From Ustulina deusta (taxonomy: Eukaryota > Ascomycota > Sordariomycetes > Xylariales > Xylariaceae): DNA of 64,000 nt. Below the pieces are notes generated by a model that was given only the letters and a program-made list of their open reading frames with translations, searched no databases and was not told where the DNA came from. The position numbers and the translations under genes are program-made. This document shows positions 24,337 to 35,902 of this stretch, piece by piece; positions within the stretch are counted from its first letter, which is position 1, and each line of letters starts with the position of its first letter. Where the stretch lies: positions 372,001-436,000 of the forward strand of contig JAJNNX010000015.1 in assembly GCA_023159155.1 (NCBI GenBank), in the 5' to 3' direction.

Positions 24337-26097
24337 TTACCACTTCTTGATCTTCCTCATGCTACCCTCCTGGTCGAGCGCCTTGTGCATATCAAAGCTA
24401 TTCCACAGCAGATGTGGCTCGTGTCCCATACCCTTCTTGAGGCACTCGAATTCGGCCTTCTCAAAGTAGTCCTTTAGAATAGGGCGATACTCCTCATGCG
24501 CGCACTTGTCGATAATGACTCTTGCGCGCTGGCGGGGGCTTAATCCTCGCACGTCGGCTAGACCGACCTCGGTCACGATCACGTCGAGATCGTGTTCGGT
24601 CTGGTCGATGTGGGTGCACATGGGCACGATGCAGCTGACACCGATGGGATCCGTCTTCGATGGCCGCGTGGAAGGCGTGTGCATGATGCTGTACTTGGCC
24701 GAGCGCAGGAAATCGGCCGAGCCGCCCAGACCGTTTAGCATGCGGCTACCCATAACGCATGTGCTGTTGGCATGTGCGTAGATATCGACTTCGACGGGTG
24801 TGTTCATTCCGATGACGCCCAGGCGGCGGATGATCTCGGGTGAGTTCGAGACCGACTGAGAACGCAGGAGCAATTTGTCGTAGTAGGCTTCCCAGTTATC
24901 GTAGAAGCGCTTGAAACCGTCGGGGGAGAAGCGGATGGAAGTGGCTGTGGCGAAGTCCAAGCGTCCAGAGTCGAATAGGTCAAGGAAAGTGTCCTGGATA
25001 ACTTCCGTCCAGACCTTGAGGTTATAGAAATTGGAGTCGCTTAATCCACCAATGACAGCGTTGGCGATGTTTCCAATACCAGATTGCAGAGGCAGAAGAG
25101 ACTTTGGCATTCGTCCATGCTTGACTTCGTACTCGAAGAACTCAATGAGATGGTTAGCGATGGCCTGCGACCCCTCGTCCGCCGGGGTGTTGGGCGCTGT
25201 CTGATCCTGGTAATCCGACTCAATGACGGCGACGACCTTCTCAGGATCGACGGGAATTGACGTTGAACCGATACGGTCCTCGACTTGCATGACTAGATAC
25301 GGCTTCCGGTTCGGGGGTAGATCCGTCATAGTAATATCGTGAAGGCCCTCGAAGCTTGGAATTGCTGTATTCACTTCAATTATGATCTGTGTTTCTCATG
25401 TGTCAGCTGATGTTCTTGTAAAGTCGGGACGAATGGGGCATACCTTGTCAGCCATCTGGATAAGCTCAGGCGTGGCTCCCACTGAAGCACCCGGTACGAT
25501 GCTGCCATCCTCTTTAATTGCGCTGGCCTCAACGACAACGACGTCTAGTTTTTTATTCGGACTATCTTTCGTGTAGAAGCCCTGCCTGTGTGTCAGTCGT
25601 TTCAAAGCTCACAAGTGGTATGTTTGCTTCATCGCATGGGCAAACCTACATAGACCAAATCAACGGGAAACATGGACAAGTGCTTGTCAAAGAAGTTGAT
25701 TCTTCCTTCGTTGATGCCTTTTGAGATGGACTTGCCGACTTGGTGGGGTGACCGCCGGCTAATCATGTCTAGCTTGGCCCATCGGTCCTCTGTCTCAGCG
25801 CCAGACGAAGCTCCTACGAAAAGCTCATATCGCAATTGCCCTTGGAGGTTGTTCTTCTCTACGTGGTCGGCCAAAAACGTAGGCGTTTTCCTAATTCCCA
25901 GGTCAGTTCAGGGTATCCTCGTTAAGCGCAGTGGTAATGGCTTACTTGGGGTACCCGACACCCGTGAAACCAGACCATCCGATAGAGGCACCATTGGGAA
26001 AGTGGTGAAGCACGTCTTCTGGGCGGCAGAGCTTCTTGAGGAACGAGGCTCTCTGAATGCGGCCCTTGATGGCCTGGGATGCCACGAGCGACGTCAT
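24337..26097 (-). CDS. ACH1: Acetyl-CoA hydrolase / succinyl-CoA:acetate CoA-transferase (Ach1 family)
   Basis: Predicted mitochondrial enzyme that moves CoA between succinyl-CoA or propionyl-CoA and acetate, protecting cells from acid or acyl-CoA stress; the older name is acetyl-CoA hydrolase. Exons on the minus strand are 26097-25946, 25890-25650, 25581-25444 and 25386-24337; phases close exactly at 526 residues, the usual Ach1 length. The start is [20 protein letters not shown]. Family signatures include [33 protein letters not shown], and WTEVIQD, whose Glu (about residue 305) is the likely CoA-thioester nucleophile. C-terminal signatures are [17 protein letters not shown] and [18 protein letters not shown]. 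The second intron uses the second of two closely spaced AGs; only the GCAG acceptor keeps frame. The gene lies tandem with the DNAJC28-like gene, which is transcribed the same way from upstream. Confidence 0.95.
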
Positions 26098-26861
26098 AAC
26101 TGTTGTCACCACAATTGTCTGCAAGTTGAAGCGCGGAGCCGACGGCAGTGACCACTAGTTGCAGACGCACAGAGTGAGGCAGAAAAATCAAAATGCACAA
26201 AATGTATAAAATCCGGGGAAAAAGAAGGGGAAGCTGTCAAATTGATTCTAGCCTTAGTAAATATAGCACGTCACGCGTACCATTAGTAGGGTAATTGCAT
26301 GTCTGTCTGACTGTGGATGAATACGCGAATGACCGAATCTGGACCGAACCTATCGAACCAGGGGTTTATTGCCAAGATGGGGCAGTAATCCCACTGCCAG
26401 GAGCTTACCCACTCTCCCCGCGAAGGCCGAGCCGGTATGCCCAGGAAGTTAGAACGTTTATATCGTGGTAATGCCAGTCGACGCCGTCATCGTTTCATGG
26501 CAAGACGCGAGTCCATGAATTCAAACAATGCATGCTGCATGGCTGCATGGCTGCATCATGCCACTTCACTCATACACCTGTTAGACTGGGTCCGAAGAAA
26601 GTAGGTTAGCAAGTAAACCCCGGCGGGTATCAGCCTTCCTTTGGTCCGAACTGTTAGCCGGCGCAGGCCCGGCGCTGGCGCGCTCGCGCCCACGAATTGA
26701 GTTACATTAGTGTCAGAATTACTACTGCAACGATGTAAGACCTGAGTCTTGTCCTGCAGTTAATACCTCAAACTTATGCACTGGGCACGTGTCCCTGAAA
26801 AGAAAGTACAGTGTTCAGTATCAACGGGGAAGACGGCATATTAACGTGTATTGGCATTTGG
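26098..26861. other. Intergenic region upstream of ACH1
   Basis: About 760 bases between the ACH1 start and the stop of the next minus-strand gene. It should hold the ACH1 promoter and the 3' end of the DNAJC28-like gene. A short GCATGGCT-type tandem repeat is visible near 26528-26560. No coding signal. Confidence 0.5.
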
Positions 26862-28484
26862 TCAATTTCCTTGCCGACTGAAAAGGTCACGCCACATCTC
26901 TTTAAATCCATAATGCGGTGCTCTCGAATCATGGATCTTTGCTCTGGCCCCGCCGTGCCCAAAACGATCTAGAATGCTGCCCGTCCCATCTCCAGTGGCT
27001 TCCACCGTAGGCTTCGGGGGTCGCGTAGCTCTCTCTTTGATTGTGTCGGCGAGGAGAGGAGCAACATCGGCATAGCAGTTGTTGAGCTCTCTTTCTAAGT
27101 TGAAATACGGCTTCTTCGCGAGTTCGGGTGCCATCAGATTATACGACCGGGTGAGTGTGTTGAGGTTATTGATTGAGAGCTCCATGTAGGATCGTTCAGT
27201 CTTTAACCAGTCCGGGTCTCGGAAAGGTTGCCACGAAGGTTCTTCGGGTTCAATGATACTGCTCTCCGCGCTTTGTGATTCTTCTGTACTTGGTGAGCTC
27301 GTGCTGGTCGGCTGTCGGATCTTGAGCATGACAACATCGTCAGTCAAGTTGGTAGGAATTGTCATTTGATCCGCATCACCTCTGAGTGGATTATGAAGCT
27401 TTTCCGCTTTTGCAAACTGTACGGCGCGTTCCATCTGAACCTCCAGCGACCCGCCTTTACTGGCTATCGTCCGGGCCGCGTGACGTTTCCAGTCGTTTCG
27501 TAGTCTACCTCGAAAAGTGTGAGCCGCCTTGGCCAGCTCCTGCTGCTTCTCGATCCATGGCGGAACAATGTCCTGCCGTTTAATCATGTTATTCAGTATA
27601 TACTCGGTAGTGTCGATAAACGGGTTGTCACTCCTCGTATCGCGTCCTGCGGCGTCCTTCCCCCGAGGGATGTTCTTGAACTGCCCCCTTGCTATTGCAT
27701 CTTCTATGCGTTGGTTTGCCAGTGACGCGAGGCCGGCGAGTGTGTTCGGCAGCGCTCGAGCGCCCGGTTGGAAACGCTCGCGAAACTCTTCTCTCCTAGC
27801 CGCTCGCTCTTTGTCACCAAGCCCGTCCTCGGATTCTTTCATGCCTAGGCCGGCGTACAGAGACGCTCTATCTCGTGCATTTGCTGCCCTGTGGCTAGGA
27901 TTGAGCTTAGATTGTTGTCGCATGCGCATATCGACGGGCCGAAGCTCGGACCTCCTGGGGCGGCTCCGCAGTTCTCGGTTCAAGGGTTTGTGGGCATCTG
28001 CGAGCATGCGTAGAACGGCGTCTTGGGTGGGTTCCTGGCCTGTCCAGGGCTGGCTCGTTGCGGTCATTCGCGCCCCTTCGCCTGCCGAGACCGGCATCTC
28101 TGCTTCCGAGAAAGCAGCGGCATATTGCGATCGGAACTGTGCATCCTTGACTTTGGCCAGCAGTCTTTCTTTCAGCTCTTCCGAGAAGCCTGCATCCTCA
28201 ACGGCGCGTCGGCCAGCTTGTCCACCTGTCAGCAGGACCTCCTCTGTCGCTTCCCGAAGGCGACGGGACATGGGCCCCGATTCGCAGGTCGCGGCCGAGG
28301 GAACGGCGCTGTTGTTGTTTGTCGCATTTTGTGTTTCGTTTGTAGCCGCGGCGGATGCGTCGCTGGCGCTGGGCTTCGTCGCGTAGCTTTTTCTCGAGAG
28401 CGTCGTGGGCCAGGCGTAATTCGGACGAAGTATATTCGATGCGCATCGGGCGCACACGTACGGGCGCGCCGCTCGACTGACCAT
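26862..28484 (-). CDS. Mitochondrial DNAJC28-like protein (DUF1992 conserved domain)
   Basis: Intronless 540-residue protein starting at ATG 28484. The N-terminus (MVSRAARPYVCARCASNILR ... RKSYATKP) looks like a mitochondrial presequence with a typical SYAT cleavage region. A low-complexity Ala/Asn/Ser stretch follows (about 38-70). The conserved DNAJC28/DUF1992 domain lies at about residues 245-325, with ALPNTLAGLASLANQRIEDA, GQFKNIPRGK and the NNMIKRQDIVPPWIE block. There is no J domain, as usual for fungal members. The C-terminal half is helical and charged, ending with a DRFGHGG segment. The function of the family is not firmly known; human DNAJC28 has been linked to Golgi and mitochondrial roles. 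Long antisense frames over this gene are shadows. Confidence 0.85.
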   Translation of the reverse strand: MVSRAARPYVCARCASNILRPNYAWPTTLSRKSYATKPSASDASAAATNETQNATNNNSAVPSAATCESGPMSRRLREATEEVLLTGGQAGRRAVEDAGFSEELKERLLAKVKDAQFRSQYAAAFSEAEMPVSAGEGARMTATSQPWTGQEPTQDAVLRMLADAHKPLNRELRSRPRRSELRPVDMRMRQQSKLNPSHRAANARDRASLYAGLGMKESEDGLGDKERAARREEFRERFQPGARALPNTLAGLASLANQRIEDAIARGQFKNIPRGKDAAGRDTRSDNPFIDTTEYILNNMIKRQDIVPPWIEKQQELAKAAHTFRGRLRNDWKRHAARTIASKGGSLEVQMERAVQFAKAEKLHNPLRGDADQMTIPTNLTDDVVMLKIRQPTSTSSPSTEESQSAESSIIEPEEPSWQPFRDPDWLKTERSYMELSINNLNTLTRSYNLMAPELAKKPYFNLERELNNCYADVAPLLADTIKERATRPPKPTVEATGDGTGSILDRFGHGGARAKIHDSRAPHYGFKEMWRDLFSRQGN

Positions 28485-28857
28485 AGCTGTCTCTCGGGAA
28501 AAAGAAGGAAGAAGAAAACAGAGTCATCATGTCGTGCGGTGGCGAACGGCGGACTCAGTGGCAACTGCATAACCGCGGAGTTAGACGGCACGCTACCGGA
28601 GATAAGCTCTCAATCGAGGCGAAAGACGAATTGATGACGTTGTCGCTGCCAAAACGCTGTCGGTACAATGTCAAATACCTGCTTACATGATGCACTGTTA
28701 TTAAATACTCATGTAGTACCTTAGGTACGTTAGCAGGTACCTGGAAGTACCTATATCTATCGGATATGGCCAGGGCAATACAACCCCCGACTAGATACCT
28801 GCCAAGACCCGAGGAAAAGATCAGGTAAGCCTCAGGTAAAGGCATTCTTTTTAATAC

Positions 28858-29355
28858 TTGCTCGATCTAGACCAGGAGACGGTAGAAGTGTACGAATTCG
28901 GCGACTACAGGAAACATAACTTTTCTCCATCCGCTCGGCCTACAATCGAGTCTCCATACCAAGACTCACCCAACAAGCCACCGGGCGCTAGCTACATCAA
29001 GCTGAAACCATCAGAGCTCAAAACGATGCGGAGAAGGAAATGGATAAAATTGCATGAAATCCATGCAGAGGTCCTAGACCAGCTATGGAGGCCACACGCG
29101 AGGACTCTACAGACTATACCACGGGCTGATAATATCCCATTCACAGTGCTCTACGGCAGTATTTTCAATGAAAATGATGGGAACACAATGAGCCCGCGGA
29201 GGCCAAGGAGGCCAACACAGGAAAGGCTAACAGAAGTTGTGGTAAATTTAAACAGAAGACCCCCGTCGAGTATGCCTATAATCGAACGGAAATGCATTCA
29301 ACGTTGTGGTGGAGAAGATTCACCGCCTATGGAGCTTGCATTCGCAGGTGTTTAG
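28858..29355 (+). pseudogene. Open frame of 165 codons without an ATG start, possible relic
   Basis: A plus-strand frame open for 165 codons from a TTG; in-frame stops lie just upstream and the first ATG is internal (about 29026). The translation is charged and Pro/Arg-rich (KLKPSELKTMRRRKWIKLHE, SPRRPRRPTQERL) and resembles no family I recognise. It might be a truncated gene, an internal exon of an unrecognised gene, or a decayed element. Given the missing start I treat it as a possible relic. Confidence 0.2.
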
Positions 29356-29608
29356 ACTGCGGCAAGGAACAATACTGGAGCGTCAGCGAAGACAGACTCT
29401 TAGGGGGTGATAAACTACTCGAGTCCCCCGTGGACGAATAAAAATATTTTTGAATGGCGGTATTATTTCTTCGGATTAATGAGTCGCAAATGATCTGCAC
29501 GCAACTCATGTTGGGACAGCGGCTCAACTACATGGCTCGTGTTCGCAAAGTCATCAACCATCGTACCCTTCCACCAAATGACCGACCACAACCAGATTCC
29601 CAAGCCTT

Positions 29609-29951
29609 CTACATGGTCATTCCCATGCCTTGATACCACCAAGGCACCATATATCCTAAATCCGGGTGTCCCTGTCGACAGGTTAGGTATTAGCACACAT
29701 AAAGGACAGACTGTACCGTTAATATGTATGCCAAATCAACTTACGCCATCCTCTGAAAAGCCACCCTTTTCTGCCAAAAGCAATTTTAGGTTACATGATA
29801 GCCAGAGCTCGTTGCAGTCCATAGAGTGACCACATGCGCCAGCCCTGGTACAGACTTCTTCATTCAGGTTCCGAAGACTGCCGCCCATTGGCACAGCGTT
29901 GACGACGCCGCCAACCGCTGACGTGGCGATTATTAGCAAGGTTGGCTTCAT
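29609..29951 (-). CDS. Small secreted cysteine-containing protein (candidate)
   Basis: ATG at 29951 starts a clear signal peptide (MKPTLLIIATSAVGGVVNA). A short mature region with four cysteines follows (VCTRAGACGHSMDCNELWLS). Exon 1 is 29951-29745. A 73-nt intron (29672-29744; GTAAGT donor, CTAAC branch, CAG acceptor) leads in phase to a 21-codon last exon ending at 29609, for 88 residues. A different frame stays open for 68 codons further downstream, but I found no acceptor that reaches it in phase. Size, signal peptide and cysteines resemble effector-like or other small secreted fungal proteins; no family is recognised. Confidence 0.45.
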
Positions 29952-31355
29952 TAGTGCGAGGTCGAAGGATTGAACGCAGACTGTTGTGATCCCGCGAGGA
30001 TTTTGGTACTCGCATTTTGGCTAGGAGAAGAGCAAGTCAACTTTATCTACATATTCTAACGGTCAAAACGTTCGATATGGTTCCAAAAGCAATATATTGC
30101 TAGTGCAAAACGATTGGGCCGTGTAAATGAGGTCGTGTTATTAGCCGGTGCATTTCTCATTCGCTACAAATTAAGCATATCATCATCATGGCGGGATGCA
30201 GATCGTAGAGCTCAGGTGGCAAATGCGCGCTCCTGAGCTACCCGGCCTTGTTATAATATAAGCAGACTGTCTTGGCTGCCCCGAAGCCACAGCTCTTCGT
30301 GCGGGAAGAGAACATGTGGGGCAATGATATAAAGTGACTAGTCACTTATATATTGATGTATAAGGCGCCACTGTTCGGCAGCCATCCACTTCACTCTCCA
30401 TCCCCAACCCGAACTCAGTAACTATCTATCTACCGGGTTGGGTAATATTCCGGAACGACATGTGTAATTGCGTATGACGGTGTGCCAATTCGGCTTGTTC
30501 AGGTCTTGGCGAAAACCGAAAGTTGCTAATTGGTGATCTCAACCTCCAGTAATACTGCCCCGGAATTGGTATGGAGTCTGGACGCAGGCGACCCGCATCA
30601 ACAGTGCGCCAGTGCATAGAGTAGAGGCCAGATTTACTTATGACGAAATATAGACTCTCAAAGTTACCGGAGAAACTCGAGAATCGTCGATTGAATTGCC
30701 TAAATCAAAATCAAACCCCTTGCCCCTTTTGTTGACTATCTCAGCTTTCGGAAATCTCTTAGAAGTGATGCCTGGTGATGACTTAGTCTCTAAGACATAC
30801 GGCTCTAGTAGGATGGGAGTGTGTTGTGTATCCCGCCCGGTTTCAGTATGCATGCAGGCGGGCCACCGCATCAATAGTGTCTTAATATCTACGGTAGCGT
30901 TGGTGAATGCTAATTCGTTGGTGCTAGCTGCCTTTCTTGAGTATACCTCTGATGGCGTTTTCGAAAACGTTGATCCGTGATCGAATCCGCGAATTGATGG
31001 AAACTACTGGACGGCGGATGTTATAAGCATGCTGCAGCTAATCAGAACCTTACTCCATTTCAGAAAGGCCCTGCTATGTGTTGGCAACCCAAAAGCTTCA
31101 GGCCCTGCGGTGAGTCTAGTTGGCAAAGCAACTGATTGACGTGGGAGGCTGTTCTAAGGGTGAAGATACTTTCCATGTTTGTTAAGAACTAAACCTTTTA
31201 TAGAGTAATGTAATGTCAGTAGGAATTAAAACGCCTCCTGCTGTGAGACACTTGATCGGAAGGCATTTAAAGAGGAGAAGCCCTCCTGTCCTGAGAGGCC
31301 GGTATTGGGGCATCACTATCTTGTTCACATCTTCGTCTCCTACCTGTCCGTGAAC
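29952..31355. other. Intergenic region between secreted candidate and decarboxylase
   Basis: About 1.4 kb with no supported gene. It should include the divergent promoters of the small secreted protein (minus) and the decarboxylase (plus). A 95-codon frame at 30696-30980 lacks an ATG start and known motifs. Confidence 0.5.
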
Positions 31356-34300
31356 ATGGCACAAAACGCAGCAAAAAACACGGCCTACAACTCCACTGCC
31401 ACTTACGAAGATGTATCCCATCAAATCATCTCTTCGTACTTCATCGGGCCTCAGGCTGAGAACTTGCCGTACTTCAAAGAGAATATTGATATCATCCTTG
31501 ACGAGCTACGAAAAGCCAGAGTGAACTACTTCCCCGAAGATGGTGTACGTATTGAGGACCGAAATGTGCATTTCATCCTACTTACTAAACTGCCGCTTTG
31601 TTTAGAAATTCATCGACGAAGAGACGCAAAAAACACCTGCTTTTCGGGCCTCGATGGACAAGATGACGAGAGCCGTCCGCAAGGCCTCAAAGATTCTAGG
31701 GAAGAGTAGCATACCATTCTGGTCACCACGCTACGAGGGACATATGTCCGTACTCGCCTCCCATTGCCTAGTTTTACCATGCTGATCAGGTCAGGTCCAC
31801 TGATATGAGTGTAATTCCATCCAAAGCCTTCTGCCTTGCCGCCTCCTCATTCCCAAAATGAAGAATTTCTCATTCTGAGTTTCCCTCTCATGAAATCGTG
31901 TATGCTTCAAAACTCTAATTTAATCAACCACTGACTTGCAAAGATGCCTTCGTTGCTAGGTTATTTCATGACAATGCTGTACAACCCAAACAATGTCGCC
32001 ATTGAGGCTAGTCCGTTATCTACCGTGGCAGAGATTGAAGTTGGCGAGCAATTATGCGACTTATTCGGGTACAATACCAATCCGGATAATACCGAAGCGC
32101 CTACAGGATGGGGCCATATAACTTGCGATGGTACCGTAGCTAATCTGGAGTCAATCTGGTAAGATCACTAACTAGAGTGTACGACGTCATCTTTCTAACG
32201 CTGTTAATAGGGTTGGTACGTATTCTCCATAAAAGCTTCTGGGAGAACAGGCGACTTATCAGCATGTAAGCTCGAAACTTGAAGTTCTACCCGCTATCAC
32301 TACGCAAGGCGTTTCAGAAGGGACAGGCCCTTGAGTTCCTATCTGAGAGCTTTCATGTCGAGAACTGCCAAGGCATACAAAAGCTTTTCTCAGAGCTTTC
32401 GACGTGGGAACTTCTAAATCTCAGGCCGTCCGACATCCTTGACTTGACTGATAGGCTGTACCAGGAACAGTAGGTCGTTTGATGCACTTGATTACCCCTT
32501 TCACTCTATTGCTCTTGCACAGCCTCACAAATCTAGAAATATTCTCCTTTTAGCAGCAACGACTGATCTTTGAATTCGGATAGTGGCATCTCGAATGATT
32601 TTCTTTCAGATGTTATGAAGAAGTACACGATCCAGTCTACAGGGAAAGATGTACTAGAAAGAGAGTTCCAGGTCAAGCCATGTCAGTACATGCTGGCAAC
32701 GACTCGGCATTACTCGTGGCCGAAGGGAGCTGGTGAGTGTTCACAACCGCACATGAAAAACTCGTCATTGACGGTGTATCCATCAAGCAATTGCTGGCTT
32801 GGGATCTGACAATGTCATTGGCATTCCCGTCGACCTTGGAGCGCGCGTGGATCTGGAAGAACTAGAGAAGATGCTCAGAAAAAGCCTGGAAGAGCAGCAA
32901 CCTGTTCTTGCAGTTGTAGGGATTATAGGGTCGACTGAAGGTATGCTAACCAAAAACTGACTCATAAGCATTTGTACTGATACTCTGGTCTCGAAGAGGG
33001 CGCGGTCGATCCACTAAGCGGAATTCTCGCCTTACGCAAACAACTTCAAGCTGAAGGCCTTTCCTTTCTCGTCCATGCTGATGCCGCATGGGGTGGTTAC
33101 TTCTGCTCAATGCTACCTAAGGACTATCGCCCTGGAGATGTCATCAATCTTCCTACTGAAATGGGCGAAGCCGACGGGTTCGTCCCTGACGCCAGCTTGA
33201 GAGCCCAAACCCAGGTTAGATTTATAGCGACTTTCTTTCTTGTCGCTTCAATTCTTCGAGATCAACTGCCAAGTTCTGAAAGCATCCTGTCAATGGTAAT
33301 TACTGACGCTTATATTTCGACAGGAGGATCTCTACGCGATGCGCTATGCTGACTCGATCACTGTTGACCCCCACAAGGCCGGTTATATCCCGTACCCAGC
33401 AGGTGGTCTATGCTACCGCGATGGACGGATGCGATTCTTAGTAACATGGACAAGCCCCTATCTGTCGCGTGGCTCCGTGACGAGCATCGGCATCTACGGT
33501 GTTGAAGGGAGGTACGTAACATACCAGACCAGCACTAAAAAATATTGTAGCGATCAAAACTGACGTCGTATGTCTCTCAACAGCAAGCCCGGGGCTGCGG
33601 CAATGTCGGCTTGGCTATCTAACAAGACGATTGGCCTAAATCAAGAAGGCTATGGATCGCTTCTGGGCGAGGTGACTTGGACATGTACACGAGTACGTCT
33701 CAGCGCCTCCTTCTAGTAGAAAGAGTACAACTAACAACGGCGTGTAGCTCTCCGCAGAGTGGGCGGCCTTAACTGATGCGAGCAGCCCATTCACCTGTGT
33801 CCCATTCAACATGCTCCCATCCGAGCTAGGACCAAATCCGACAGGGGAGAAGATTGAGGCAGAGAAGGAACGCATTCGCTGGGACATCGTCAAGAAGACG
33901 AATGCCAAAATCGCCGAAGAGGACGGAAAGCGGCCGGATGACTTGAAGGCTATGAAGCTGATGAGAGAACTAGGATCGGATCTGAACATTAACGCTTTCG
34001 CATTGAATTTTCGGTACGAAGATGGACGACTCAACGATGATATCGAAGAAGCCAATTATCTTATGCAGCGGGTCGTGGAAACCCTCTCGGTCGACAGTCC
34101 CACGGATGACCCCACCAAAATCCCCCTTTATCTCACCTCGACGGAGTTCTCAGATGAGCTTTACGGGAAGTGTAAAGCCAATTTCGTCAAAAGACTCGGT
34201 CTAGAGCAAAGCACGCAGGACCGTAAGTTAGTTTTGGAGTTGCTTTATTGCTTTTGTTTTGTTCAAGAGTTCCTGTTCGGGCTATAGCCATGTCTTAAGA

Positions 34301-35902
34301 ACTTTCTACATGCCCTCAGACCACGCCAACAACGGCAATGACTGACCGAATGTTGCAGTGATGGTATTGAGAAACGTTGTCATGTCGCCATTCCCTACGG
34401 ACGGGAATTTCACAAACAATCTGGCCCAGATATTCTATGACACCGTTGCAGCAGAGACTGAGGTTCGCTATATGTTTATTCGCTATCATCTTGCCCTATA
34501 TTAACGGTCGTTCTCATACTGTAGGTTGTTCGCAAACGGAATACACTTGCGCCAGACTTCCACAACTTCCTTATTCAGGTCAGTCACCCTCAGTCTCTTG
34601 CGCCCCCTTTTGACGTCCCCTAGGAGCATGAGTTACCCAACTAGGGCTTTCTGCTCCTGTTACTCTTGTAAACTCCCGGAGCCAGCGATATTAAGTATTT
34701 ACCATAAACGGCAATTACTAACTGCGGATTCCTAAATAGGGGACAGAGCCCATATACCTCATCCATCTGCCTATGTTCCATGTTGCCAATCATCGTCAGC
34801 AGCTTATCGTGTCTGTCGAGTTCGATAAGGGATCGAAAGACAAATATGTTGCCATGAGGAGGTCGTACCCATCAGAACCAATGATCCTCGTGACGCAGAA
34901 CAAGACGATGCTGAAGGATGTGGTCGAAAACAACGGCAGGTTCAAGGCGCAGATTATGACTAAAGAATCGTAAGGCCTTCTCATAAGTTATTGGCAAGTC
35001 CGATTGTCCCGAGTACCTGTGCTGAAGTCACAATTACAGTGGTATCATCCTCCGAGACATTGATGTCGTTTTGCGCCAGACGATCGTCAGCCGTCCGCTG
35101 AACTCGAAGTATCGTCTAAAAGACTATCCGCCAACTTTCATGCCTTTCTATCTCTACGGAAGTGGTGAGTCCCAGACCTCCCTATCGTTCTTGTAAATCA
35201 CCACTCACACACTGTGCAGAGAATGAAGCCAATATCGACCATGTCATCACGCGTGCGCCGAATTCCCAGCTGTCGGCAGGCACGTGCAAACTCGAGTGGT
35301 ATCAGGACCAAGATCCAGCTATCTGGAGCAAACCACTTGTCTTGTTACTCGAGGATGTTCGCGAAGCTCCAATGCAACCCTTCCCGCCTAATGCAGAAAT
35401 TGGTTGCAAGAACGGCGCAGTCATCACGCGTAGCCTTCCCCGTCAGGAGGATGCTACTACAAAGGCGCCGCAGAAAAGCAACGGCCATGCTAAGATGTCG
35501 CCGGGACACAACCAAAATGTGGTAGGCGAAGCCGTCGGCGTATTCGACAATATTGTCGATGGGCTTTTGAAGGTACACAGGGAAGATGAGTCGGCCAATC
35601 CACACAAAGCCGCCAAGGTTGTGAACAGTGAGACACGCAGTGGCGCTATGAAAGGATCTAATTTCTTCTTCCGTCCCGGCGCGACATTCAAAATCGGGGT
35701 TTGGGAAGACAAAGATCGATCTAATGAGAGCTCCAAATATGCGAGCTTCGAGCTAGGCAAGTATGTTGGACGTGGCACATTGACACTCGGAGATAGTGTC
35801 TATGTTGATAGTGAGGCCATAAACTTCGATCCGTTCAAGAAGGTCGAGAAGGTGAGCGAATGGAGACACGAGTTCGATCAGATTGGGAAAGAACTAGAGT
35901 AA
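31356..35902 (+). CDS. PLP-dependent group II amino-acid decarboxylase with long C-terminal extension
   Basis: Seventeen exons by my reading: 31356-31544, 31606-31745, 31795-31810, 31944-32158, 32211-32215, 32271-32469, 32584-32732, 32788-32940, 32997-33214, 33324-33511, 33584-33692, 33748-34222, 34359-34462, 34525-34578, 34740-34969, 35040-35164 and 35220-35902. The lengths sum to 1084 codons (1083 residues plus stop). Family hallmarks: SMPSLLGYF, NPNNVA, GHITCDGTVANLESIW, ATTRHYSWPKGA, VHADAAWGGY (Asp about 384, expected to contact the PLP ring nitrogen) and SITVDPHKAGYIPYPAGG, with the Schiff-base Lys at about 446. It is therefore a fold-type I decarboxylase acting on an aromatic or acidic amino acid; the substrate is unknown. 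The last ~380 residues fit no domain I can name. Two exons are tiny (16 and 5 nt). The following gene, about 0.8 kb away on the same strand, encodes an NmrA-like protein. Confidence 0.85.
34579..34739 (+). repeat. Introner-like element, copy A (intron 14 of the decarboxylase)
   Basis: A 161-nt intron (GTCAGT...TAG) alignable with the 154-nt intron at 36991-37144 in the next gene. In the central 35 bases starting at TTCTGCTCCTG I count 28 identities, and six of the seven differences are transitions. A second block near the 3' end (TTACCATAAACGG... against TTACTATAAGTGG...) gives 18 of 25. Other introns here show no such similarity. Basis is direct comparison; the mobile-intron interpretation is inference. 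Confidence 0.7.
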
